A DNA stretch of 5,196 nt from CAIJMU01 sp035531315. Its GTDB lineage: Bacteria; Spirochaetota; Spirochaetia; Treponematales; Rectinemataceae. Location of the stretch: positions 1 to 5,196 of the forward strand of contig DATKTD010000137.1 in the NCBI GenBank assembly GCA_035531315.1. Direction: 5' to 3'. Position numbers and translations under genes: made by a program. The notes beneath the pieces were generated by a model. The model made no database searches. It saw only the letters and a program-made list of their open reading frames with translations, and had not been told where the DNA came from. This document shows positions 1 through 5,196 of this stretch, one piece after another (positions within the stretch are counted from its first letter, which is position 1; each line of letters starts with the position of its first letter).

Positions 1-710
1 TTGAAGACCGCAAAGACGCCGATGCGCCATAGGGTCCAGGGCCTTCTCAGGAAGTGGGGTATCCATTCCATTCCATGGGCGACGAAGGCGGGCGAGGGCT
101 TCGATCGGACGTGGGCGAAGACCCAAAAAAGGTCCGAGCACCAGAGGTAGATACCCGAAGTGAAGGCGGGAAGGTTGCGCGGAATCCAGCGCTCCCCTCC
201 GGCCACTCCCTTGCCGATGAGGAGGAGGGTCGGGGAGGCCTTTCGCACCGCTTCGACGATGGCCGATTCGCGCTGCTTGGGATAGCCTCCGGCATGTCGG
301 CCGACGAGACGGAGCCCGGGAAAGGTCGAACGCAAATTCCCTTCGGCCTTGAGGACGATCCGGGGGGTGCCGCCGAGGAGGTAGGCCGACTTTCCCCGCC
401 GCTCCAGGATACCGAGGAGTCGGATGGCGAACTCGAAGGGCTGGTAGCGGGGCGGCTCGGCGCGTTTGAGGAACTTCGCGGCCGACACGATGGAGGGCGA
501 GATGGGGATGACGAGACTCGCTCCCGCGACCATTGTGCGGAATTCGACACGGCTCCGCGCCCGCATCAGGTCCCAGACGGAAAGGAGGACTATCTGGTGG
601 TTCGTTCCGTCTTCGAAGGAGTCGAGGACTTCCTCGAGACTTCCTTCCGGAAGGATATCGACGGGCACTCCGAGGATGCTAATGCGTCTCAGGCCTGCGC
701 GGGGCTCCAT
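1..710 (-). CDS. Divergent WecG/TagA/CpsF-family (GT26) glycosyltransferase-like protein, C-terminus cut by window edge
   Basis: Reading from ATG 710, 236 codons fit in the window, close to the usual family length of about 240-250, so only the extreme C-terminus is missing. Family features seen: opening ILGVPVDIL (residues 12-20), AYLLGGTPRIVLKAE (109-123), FPGLRLVGRHAGGY (130-143), LLLIGKGVAGGERWI (162-176) and the basic, aromatic tail MEWIPHFLRRPWTLWR (214-229). In family members these proteins transfer N-acetylmannosamine-type sugars to a lipid-linked acceptor at the inner membrane face, for teichoic acid or surface polysaccharide. Here the signature residues are replaced: the usual T-x-N after strand 2 reads LLSVWD (42-47), the PDG with the catalytic Asp reads PIS (69-71), and the GxGGxFD-like segment reads GIYLWCSDLF (186-195). 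It may be catalytically dead or act on another substrate. The start overlaps rsmE by 22 bases and a stop codon (716-714) lies just upstream, which fixes ATG 710. Family fold is fairly sure; function is not. Confidence 0.8.
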   Translation of the reverse strand, partial: MEPRAGLRRISILGVPVDILPEGSLEEVLDSFEDGTNHQIVLLSVWDLMRARSRVEFRTMVAGASLVIPISPSIVSAAKFLKRAEPPRYQPFEFAIRLLGILERRGKSAYLLGGTPRIVLKAEGNLRSTFPGLRLVGRHAGGYPKQRESAIVEAVRKASPTLLLIGKGVAGGERWIPRNLPAFTSGIYLWCSDLFWVFAHVRSKPSPAFVAHGMEWIPHFLRRPWTLWRIGVFAVF

Positions 711-1621
711 GAGTCATGCTCCGAAACGACGATTTGGACGGCGGCGATCGCGAAGATTGCCGCCGTTTCGGCCCTTAATACGGCTCCGGGCAGACGGAAG
801 GGGACGAAAGCCCCACCAAGGAGGAAGGCGACTTCATCGGCGGCGAATCCGCCCTCTGGGCCGATGCAGATGACAACCTCGTCGGGCCGCGGGCCAAGAT
901 ACTCGTGCAGCGAAGCCTTCGCAAGGGGCATCTCATGGAAGAGGAGGGAAAGGCGGGAAGCGGCGGGGTTGCCGAGGCTTTCGGGCAATTCGCGCAGACC
1001 GATCGCCTCTTCGCAGATCGTCGGCACGGTGGAGCCCGATTGCTGAAGGGCTTCCCGGACGATCCGGGCCTGCCGCTCGACCCGGGCCGCGCCGGCCGCC
1101 CGGCCGAGGCTCCTGGCCGTGGCGAGGGGGATGATGCGCGCCACTCCGGCCTCCGTTGCCTGGCGGATGACATGGTCGAATTTCTCGCCCTTGAGCATGG
1201 CGGCCGCGAGGACTATCCGGGGAAGGCCGGTCGCGACCTGGCTGTGGGTCGCGTCGTGGCTGTGGGTCGCGTCGCGGAGCTTGGCCGCGACCTGGCGGCC
1301 GGCGCCTTCCAGGGGGGATTCCTGCCCTTGGCTAAGTGTGTCGTGGGCTTCGTGGCGGGAGGAATATCCCCTGTCACTCCCTCGGAGATCGGCAAGGGGA
1401 AAGGAATCGGAGACCGCCTGCCCCACGCCGACGGAGAGGATGGCCGCCCCCCCCTCGATCGAGAGGAGCTCGCACTCATGGCGCAAGCCTTCCGCGTCGA
1501 TCGCGGGGAAGCGGTCACCGGGGCCGAGGCGAAGGACCCGGACCAGGTGCCGCGTCTCGCGTTCCCCGATCCGGACTTCCCCCGCCCCTCTCCAGTAGGC
1601 GGGGAGGACGAATTGCCTCAT
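689..1621 (-). CDS. rsmE: 16S rRNA (uracil(1498)-N(3))-methyltransferase RsmE, with an inter-domain insertion
   Basis: RsmE uses S-adenosylmethionine to methylate N3 of U1498 in helix 44 of 16S rRNA, on assembled 30S subunits in the cytoplasm. The N-terminal PUA-like domain spans about residues 1-67, with MRQFVLP at the start and RHLVRVLRLGPGD at 24-36. The C-terminal SPOUT domain starts near 134 with VLAAAMLKGEKFDHVIRQAT (137-156), EAGVARIIPLAT (157-168), REALQQSG (189-196), the SAM-binding GPEGGF (254-259) and the trefoil-knot segment VLRAETAA (281-288), all close to family consensus. The protein has 310 residues against the usual 235-255; the excess is a low-complexity, polar linker at about 68-133 with two DATHS repeats. 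ATG 1621 starts 12 bases after the protease stop; only a weak Shine-Dalgarno-like TAGG precedes it, so translation may depend on coupling. The 3' end overlaps the next gene by 22 bases. Confidence 0.93.
   Translation of the reverse strand: MRQFVLPAYWRGAGEVRIGERETRHLVRVLRLGPGDRFPAIDAEGLRHECELLSIEGGAAILSVGVGQAVSDSFPLADLRGSDRGYSSRHEAHDTLSQGQESPLEGAGRQVAAKLRDATHSHDATHSQVATGLPRIVLAAAMLKGEKFDHVIRQATEAGVARIIPLATARSLGRAAGAARVERQARIVREALQQSGSTVPTICEEAIGLRELPESLGNPAASRLSLLFHEMPLAKASLHEYLGPRPDEVVICIGPEGGFAADEVAFLLGGAFVPFRLPGAVLRAETAAIFAIAAVQIVVSEHDSWSPAQA
719..722 (-). promoter_or_regulatory. Ribosome binding site for the glycosyltransferase-like gene
   Basis: On the minus strand GGAG lies 8 bases before ATG 710, inside the rsmE coding sequence. 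It supports the chosen start, which is also the only start available after the in-frame stop at 716-714. The overlap suggests translational coupling to rsmE. Confidence 0.6.
1229..1273 (-). repeat. 18-base tandem repeat (2.5 copies) in rsmE
   Basis: On the minus strand two 18-base units (1273-1256 and 1255-1238) match at 17 of 18 bases, followed by a 9-base partial copy (1237-1229) with 8 of 9 matching. The unit is a multiple of three and encodes DATHSH, DATHSQ and VAT (residues 117-131), so the frame is kept. It lies in the linker between the two RsmE domains, where length change should be tolerated. Confidence 0.9.
1447..1454 (-). repeat. G8 homopolymer tract in rsmE
   Basis: Eight consecutive G on the coding (minus) strand encode Gly-Gly around residues 57-58 of RsmE. 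Slippage by one base would truncate the protein inside the N-terminal domain. A tract of this length is near the lower limit at which strand slippage is usually noticed, so it may simply reflect GGG codon use. Confidence 0.6.
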
Positions 1622-1633
1622 GCCTAGGCGTCG

Positions 1634-3217
1634 CTAATTCGCCGGGCCGGCGGAAGGAAGCGCGGTGCCGTTCGGGGCCGGGGCACCCGTGTTCCCCTGA
1701 TCCGTCGCCTTCGCCGTCGCCTTGGCAGCCTCTTCGGCCAGATTTTCTTCCTTAACGGTCTGGGCCTTCGCGAGGAGGCTCGCGTAGTCGGGTCGGTCGA
1801 TGGTTGCGATGGCGACCTGGAGGGCGGTGTCGAACTCGAGATCGAAGGGTGTGGATACGTCGTTGCGCGACAATTCTTCCTTAATCAGAAGCTCGACCAT
1901 CCGGAGGGGCAGCTTGATCCCCCCCCTTATCAGCGACTGGGCGAAGGCGTTCCGCTGCTCCACCGTGGCCTGGGGATTGGCGTCGACGAAGTTCGCGATC
2001 TTCCCCGAATTGATGAGGGCCTGCGCCTCGGTGGTTTCGGCGTCGCTGAGTTCGGGATCCATCGCGACGATGTCCGGCGTGATGCCCGTCTTGTCGATGC
2101 TGCCGCCGCTCGGCGTGTAGTAGCGCGAGACCGTCAGCTTGAAGCCGGTCGTGTCGTCGATGGGATAGACGCGCTGAACCACTCCCTTGCCGTAGGAACG
2201 CTGGCCTATCACGAGGGCACGCTTCTGGTCCTTGATGGCGCCGGAAAGGATCTCGGAAGCCGAGGCCGAACCGTGGTCGATAAGGACGACGATGGGCTTG
2301 TCCGCCGACACCAGGAGGGGCGGGGTGGCCGTCTCCACGGAATTCTCCTGGGGAATCCGGCCGATGGTCGAGACGATGGTGCCGTGGGAGAGGAAGAAAT
2401 CGGCGATCTGCACCGCCGACTGGAGAAGGCCGCCCGGGTTCGACCTGACATCGATGATGAGGGCGCGGTAACCGGTCTTGTCGAAGGCCGTAATCGCGTC
2501 CTGGACCCTCGTCACCGCCTGGGGCGTGAAGTCGATGATCCTGACATAGCCGATGTCGCCCTTGGCCGTGGGGATGATTCCCTTGCGGACGGAGGGGACC
2601 TCGATGATCGCGCGGCTCACCGAGATGTCCAATTCCGCCGATTTGCCGCGGAGGATGTGGAGGAGGACCTTGGTGCCGGGCTTTCCCCTGATCTTGGCCA
2701 TCGCGTCGTCGGCGCTCATGGGTACGGTGCTCTCGCCGTCGATCTTCATTATCAGGTCGCCGGGTTTGAAGCCGGCCTTCCAGCCGGGGCTGTCCTCGAT
2801 GGGCGAGACTATCTCGATGTAGCGCGGCGAATCCGCGGGAAGCCTCGGGTCGGGGGCCTGTTTCGAGATATAAAGGCCGACGCCCCCGAAGGAGCCCTCG
2901 AGGGTGTCGTTGAGGCCTCCCATCAGCTTGTCGTCGAGGAAGACCGAATAGGGATCGCCGAGGGAGTCGAACATGCCCTTCATGGCTCCCTGGTAGAGGA
3001 CCTTGGGATCGACCTTGTCGACGTAGTTGCGCTGGATGAACTGCCAGACCCCTTCGAGGGTCTGGAAATACTGATAGCTGTTTTGGGGCTGGTCGGTGGC
3101 GGTCTGGGCCGCGGCGCGCGGAACCGCGACGGATGCGGCGATGATGAGCACCATCACCGCGGTCACCGCGCTCCAGGCGAACCTTCCCTTCGAGCGCTTG
3201 TCTTCGTGCTGTATCAT
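1634..3217 (-). CDS. Secreted S41-family C-terminal processing peptidase (CtpA/Prc type)
   Basis: A PDZ-containing serine protease that cuts proteins at or near their C-termini in the envelope. From ATG 3217 it has 527 residues: a basic n-region (DKRSKGR, 6-12), a hydrophobic signal segment (about 15-33) ending in AAAQ (35-38), an N-terminal helical region with YVDKVDPKVLYQGAMKG (65-81) and DPYSVFLD (88-95), a PDZ domain (about 107-205) with GGVGLYI and AGFKPGDLIMKIDG (148-161), and the S41 core with LIIDVRSNPGGLL (253-265). The expected Ser-Lys-Gln catalytic triad is intact: S319 in GSASASE, K344 and Q348 in GKGVVQ. The C-terminal region (about 395-495) is extra relative to minimal CtpA, and the last 35 or so residues are Ala/Pro/Gly/Thr-rich and probably disordered. 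A TTG at 3253 could extend the frame by 12 residues, but it lies in the predicted -35 box, and ATG 3217 gives a normal signal peptide. It leads an operon with rsmE. Confidence 0.93.
   Translation of the reverse strand: MIQHEDKRSKGRFAWSAVTAVMVLIIAASVAVPRAAAQTATDQPQNSYQYFQTLEGVWQFIQRNYVDKVDPKVLYQGAMKGMFDSLGDPYSVFLDDKLMGGLNDTLEGSFGGVGLYISKQAPDPRLPADSPRYIEIVSPIEDSPGWKAGFKPGDLIMKIDGESTVPMSADDAMAKIRGKPGTKVLLHILRGKSAELDISVSRAIIEVPSVRKGIIPTAKGDIGYVRIIDFTPQAVTRVQDAITAFDKTGYRALIIDVRSNPGGLLQSAVQIADFFLSHGTIVSTIGRIPQENSVETATPPLLVSADKPIVVLIDHGSASASEILSGAIKDQKRALVIGQRSYGKGVVQRVYPIDDTTGFKLTVSRYYTPSGGSIDKTGITPDIVAMDPELSDAETTEAQALINSGKIANFVDANPQATVEQRNAFAQSLIRGGIKLPLRMVELLIKEELSRNDVSTPFDLEFDTALQVAIATIDRPDYASLLAKAQTVKEENLAEEAAKATAKATDQGNTGAPAPNGTALPSAGPAN
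1919..1926 (-). repeat. G8 homopolymer tract in the S41 protease gene
   Basis: Eight consecutive G on the coding strand encode the end of Arg431 plus Gly432-Gly433 (AGG GGG GGG). It lies after the protease core, so slippage would change or remove only the C-terminal extension of about 95 residues. Confidence 0.6.
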
Positions 3218-3223
3218 CCGCCT

Positions 3224-3253
3224 ACTATCGATACGAGGCAAGGCCGAGGTCAA
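3224..3253 (-). promoter_or_regulatory. Predicted sigma-70-like promoter of the protease-rsmE operon
   Basis: On the minus strand, TTGACC (3253-3248, 5 of 6 to consensus) and GATAGT (3229-3224, 4 of 6) are separated by 18 bases. Counting 7 bases past the -10 box puts the transcription start at 3217, the A of the protease ATG, so the mRNA would be leaderless. Prediction by eye only. Confidence 0.5.
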
Positions 3254-3255
3254 GT

Positions 3256-3298
3256 GCCGAAGCCGCGAAGAGGCTGCCGCTAAACGCCGAAGCGGCGA
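3256..3298. repeat. 13-base direct repeat pair in the intergenic region, one copy forming a short hairpin
   Basis: GCCGAAGCCGCGA (3256-3268) and GCCGAAGCGGCGA (3286-3298) match at 12 of 13 bases and start 30 bases apart, about three helical turns. The first copy ends two bases upstream of the protease -35 box. The second contains a 5-base-pair inverted repeat (3285-3289 with 3293-3297, loop AAG). A regulator binding site is possible; there is no T-run, so it is not a convincing terminator. Confidence 0.5.
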
Positions 3299-3317
3299 TA
3301 TTGCTTGGCCTTTCCCA

Positions 3318-3347
3318 TTGACGCCCTTCGGACGCCCTTACTACACT
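3318..3347 (+). promoter_or_regulatory. Predicted sigma-70-like promoter of the membrane protein-minD-fapA operon, with an internal direct repeat
   Basis: TTGACG (3318-3323, 5 of 6 to consensus) and TACACT (3342-3347, 4 of 6) are 18 bases apart. The expected start site is near 3354, two bases before ATG 3356, so the transcript would have almost no leader. The perfect 9-base direct repeat GACGCCCTT occurs at 3320-3328 and 3331-3339, an 11-base period on one DNA face between the two boxes, where a bound repressor would block polymerase. Confidence 0.5.
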
Positions 3348-3355
3348 CCGAGTAC

Positions 3356-3826
3356 ATGAAACGCGGGCCCCTCTTCCTGGCCGCGGCCCTCGTAGAGGTC
3401 CTGCGGTTTTTTGTCCTCATGACTCTCGCGGCGGCCCTCGGGCTTCTCGCACAGCGTCCCCTGATACCTTCCTATTTGCGCTATTTGGCCGTGGGACAGC
3501 TCCTTTTCTTCGCCATCTTTCTCTTTTTGTGGCTGGACGAGGGGAGATACGCCGTCTACCGACCACTCGCTCTGGCGGGCAAGGTCGTATCCCTGATCGC
3601 CCTCATCCCCCTAATCGCCTCCTTCGCGGGCATGTTGGGGGGCGAGGGCTTCATCCCGGCGGGGCGCAGAGCGGTTGTGGCCGCCATCTTCCTGCCCCTG
3701 GCCGAGCTTTTCGGCCTCCTGGTCCTCGCCCTTTATCGCCGGTCCTCGGCCTTGCCCGATCCGGAGCACCCTCGCTTGGCGCAGAGCAGTCCCGAGGATA
3801 TCGAGCGGGTGGAGAGCCTTCCCTGA
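3356..3826 (+). CDS. Small four-helix integral membrane protein of unknown function
   Basis: I do not recognise a family. The 156 residues start MKRGPLF and show four hydrophobic segments at about 6-31, 43-60, 69-93 and 105-126. Positive charges (MKR at the start, R64 and R69 between helices 2 and 3, RR at 128-129) place both termini and the middle loop in the cytoplasm. A polar tail of about 28 residues (PDPEHPR, SSPEDIERVES) follows. ATG 3356 is preferred over a TTG at 3305 because it starts with a typical basic N-terminus and lies just after the predicted promoter; no clear Shine-Dalgarno is present. The stop is one base before the MinD-like gene, so the two are probably translationally coupled. 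By context it may be a membrane partner of the downstream ATPase, but nothing in the sequence proves this. Confidence 0.82.
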   Translation: MKRGPLFLAAALVEVLRFFVLMTLAAALGLLAQRPLIPSYLRYLAVGQLLFFAIFLFLWLDEGRYAVYRPLALAGKVVSLIALIPLIASFAGMLGGEGFIPAGRRAVVAAIFLPLAELFGLLVLALYRRSSALPDPEHPRLAQSSPEDIERVESLP

Positions 3827-3827
3827 C

Positions 3828-4985
3828 ATGCGCATAGTCCCGATCGCGAGCGGCAAGGGCGGCGTCGGCAAGTCCCTCGTCGCGGCCAATCTCTCGATCG
3901 CGCTCGGGCAGGCGGGGAAGCGCGTCGTCCTCGCCGATCTCGATCTCGGCGCCTCGAACCTCCATGTCATCCTCGGCCTTCCCCCGCCGAAGACGGGAAT
4001 CGGCACCTTCCTGGCCGGGATTCCCGGCCCCGGTTCGTCGGGTGCCTTCGAGTCGGTCATCGTCGACACGGACTATCAGAACCTCCGCTTCGTTCCCGGC
4101 GACGCGGAGCTACCCGGTCTCGCGAACATCAGGAGTTCCCAGAAGAACCTCCTCGTGAAGCGCCTCCTTTCCATCGACGCCGACTATCTCGTCCTCGATC
4201 TCGGGGCCGGTACGGGCTCGAGCATCCTCGATTTTTTCCTGATGAGCTCGCAGGGCCTCGTCGTCACGACGCCTGCCCTCACCGCCACGCTCAACGCCTA
4301 CCTCTTCCTCAAGAACGCCGTCTTCCGCCTCCTCTACGGGGCCTTCGGCGTCAAGTCGAAGGCCTACGAATACCTCGAATCCCTCCGGCGCGACGGGGCC
4401 TCGCTGCAGAAAGCCTACGTCCCCGCCATCCTCGAGCGGGTCGCCGCCATCGATCCGGAGCGTCACCGCATCGCCGTCGAACGCCTGGCGAGATTCAGGC
4501 CGCGGCTCCTCCTCAACATGCTCGAGGAGCCCAAGGACGCGGAGAAGGCGCAGAAGATCAGGCGCTCCTGCCAGGAGTACCTCACCCTCAAGCTCGAGCA
4601 CCTCGGCGTCCTGTATCGCGACGACCTTCAGGACGTCGCCCTGGGCAGCCGCATTCCGATCATCCGCTACAAGCCCCAATCGATTCTCTCGCAGGCCATC
4701 TACCGCACGGCCGACAAACTGATTTCCACCGAGGACGAGCCCGACGCACCCCTGTCCCTCGCCGAGCTCGAAGGCAGCTTCCAGACGGCGGAGCTCGAGG
4801 CGGAGAGCGATTTCGGGGCCAAGCTGAGCTATGTCGAGGATCTGCTCAATTCGGGGGCCCTCACGACGGGGGACCTCGTCGAGACGGTGAAGAGCCAGCA
4901 GTTCGAGATCGACAAGCTTCGACGGGAAAATCAGTTCCTCAAATTCAAGCTGGCGCGGGCGATAGGTCAGGGATTCGCGGGGTAG
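3828..4985 (+). CDS. MinD/ParA-type (SIMIBI) ATPase with C-terminal coiled coil
   Basis: A 385-residue P-loop ATPase of the kind that dimerises with ATP to position cell structures. Visible motifs: deviant Walker A GKGGVGKS (9-16) with signature Lys10 and Lys15; switch I VVLADLDLGASNLH (33-46) with Asp39 in the catalytic Asp position; FVPGDAELPGLANI (88-101); Walker B YLVLDLGAGTG (120-130); and VVTTPALTATLNAYLF further on. This pattern fits the MinD-like group with LDLGAGT rather than classical MinD or chromosomal ParA. It is longer than MinD (about 260-270 residues): a charged helical insert and the segment PKDAEKAQKIRRSC precede LEHLGVLYRDD, and an acidic linker leads to a predicted coiled coil (about 348-375, ETVKSQQFEIDKLRREN) and the hydrophobic-basic end FLKFKLARAIGQGF, which could be a membrane-binding helix. 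ATG 3828 follows the upstream stop by one base, with GGAGAG at 3811-3816. It is not linked to flhF or minC here; by neighbour it probably works with FapA. Confidence 0.9.
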   Translation: MRIVPIASGKGGVGKSLVAANLSIALGQAGKRVVLADLDLGASNLHVILGLPPPKTGIGTFLAGIPGPGSSGAFESVIVDTDYQNLRFVPGDAELPGLANIRSSQKNLLVKRLLSIDADYLVLDLGAGTGSSILDFFLMSSQGLVVTTPALTATLNAYLFLKNAVFRLLYGAFGVKSKAYEYLESLRRDGASLQKAYVPAILERVAAIDPERHRIAVERLARFRPRLLLNMLEEPKDAEKAQKIRRSCQEYLTLKLEHLGVLYRDDLQDVALGSRIPIIRYKPQSILSQAIYRTADKLISTEDEPDAPLSLAELEGSFQTAELEAESDFGAKLSYVEDLLNSGALTTGDLVETVKSQQFEIDKLRRENQFLKFKLARAIGQGFAG

Positions 4986-4991
4986 GCGGAA

Positions 4992-5196
4992 ATGGCCCAG
5001 GCAATCGCGAAGGGAAACGCGAGCCTCACCGTCGACGACCGCGCCCTCGAGGCGCGACTCGATTTCACGCCCTCGCCCTCCGGCGCGGACTGGAGCGCCG
5101 ACAAGATCCAAAAACTGGCCCTCGATGCCAGGCTTCCCACCATGACGCCCAAGCGCGCCGAGGAGCTCGTCGGCAAATTCTCCCGCGCGCGGGCCG
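4992..5196 (+). CDS. FapA/DUF342-family protein, N-terminal part only
   Basis: The first 68 codons are present and the frame runs open off the right edge. The segment ASLTVDDRALEARLDFTPS (residues 10-28), then WSADKIQKLALDARL (34-48) and RAEELVGKF (55-63), has the pattern of the FapA N-terminal domain: a short beta pair with an alternating acidic/hydrophobic pattern, then two helices. DUF342/FapA proteins contain a beta-helical core; the Vibrio member is linked to polar flagellar assembly under carbohydrate control. The ATG follows the MinD-like stop by 6 bases, with AGGCGGA just upstream as ribosome binding site, so the two genes are co-translated. Identification rests on a short N-terminal stretch and on the MinD-like neighbour. 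Confidence 0.7.
   Translation, partial: MAQAIAKGNASLTVDDRALEARLDFTPSPSGADWSADKIQKLALDARLPTMTPKRAEELVGKFSRARA

Noticed and set aside
62..76. Short ATTCC/CATTC repeats
   Set aside because: They are only a few bases long and are explained by the coding sequence of the glycosyltransferase-like tail (GMEWIPH).
47..550. Open frame of 167 codons on the minus strand, Ser/Pro/Arg-rich
   Set aside because: It is an alternative frame of the glycosyltransferase-like gene on the same strand; the composition is typical of a frame-shifted GC-rich gene.
54..1046. Open frame of 330 codons on the plus strand opposite rsmE and the glycosyltransferase-like gene
   Set aside because: It is antisense to two genes with clear family motifs; its product is charged, low-complexity and matches no recognisable domain. 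Long antisense frames are expected in GC-rich coding DNA.
3251..3253. TTG at 3253 as start of the protease
   Set aside because: It adds 12 residues before a normal signal peptide, has no Shine-Dalgarno sequence and coincides with the predicted -35 box; ATG 3217 is preferred.
2273..3283. Open frame of 336 codons on the plus strand opposite the S41 protease
   Set aside because: The minus-strand protease has an intact catalytic triad and PDZ domain; the antisense product is an Asp/Gly/Arg/Val-rich shadow.
3285..3297. Intergenic inverted repeat as a transcription terminator
   Set aside because: The stem has only five base pairs and no T-run on either side, and it lies between two divergent starts where no terminator is needed.
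3379..3388. Perfect 10-base palindrome GGCCGCGGCC
   Set aside because: It lies inside the membrane protein coding sequence and encodes part of an Ala-rich helix; such palindromes are common by chance in GC-rich DNA.
4110..5111. Open frame of 333 codons on the minus strand opposite the MinD-like gene
   Set aside because: It is Glu/Leu/Arg-rich, spans the junction of two real plus-strand genes and shows no domain.

Overview
The window is GC-rich and carries six protein-coding genes in two divergent groups that share a 138-base intergenic region (3218-3355). Gene content and order suggest a GC-rich Gram-negative-type bacterium. A spirochaete (Treponema/Spirochaeta-like) is my best guess, because a MinD-type ATPase lies directly before a FapA/DUF342 gene and separate from flhF. 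A deltaproteobacterial origin cannot be excluded from the sequence alone.

Minus strand, read from right to left: a secreted C-terminal processing protease of the S41 family (3217-1634), then rsmE, the 16S rRNA m3U1498 methyltransferase (1621-689), then a divergent WecG/TagA/CpsF-type glycosyltransferase (710-1, running off the left edge). The first two genes are 12 bases apart and the last two overlap by 22 bases, so they look like one operon. rsmE carries an unusual inter-domain insertion of about 65 residues containing an 18-base tandem repeat. The glycosyltransferase has the family fold but lacks its signature active-site residues.

Plus strand, read from left to right: a small four-helix membrane protein of unknown function (3356-3826), a MinD/ParA-type ATPase with a coiled-coil tail (3828-4985), and the start of a FapA/DUF342 protein (4992 to the right edge). 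Gaps of 1 and 6 bases indicate a translationally coupled operon. The likely theme is spatial organisation at the membrane: an ATPase that may bind the membrane, a membrane protein and a FapA-type polymer-like or polar factor.

The intergenic region holds a good sigma-70-like promoter for each operon. Both have 18-base spacers, and both place the predicted transcription start at or within about 2 bases of the ATG, so both operons may begin with leaderless mRNAs. Two sets of short direct repeats (13 bases at a 30-base period; 9 bases at an 11-base period) lie beside or inside these promoters and could be operators. I see no tRNA, rRNA, CRISPR array, insertion sequence or convincing terminator.
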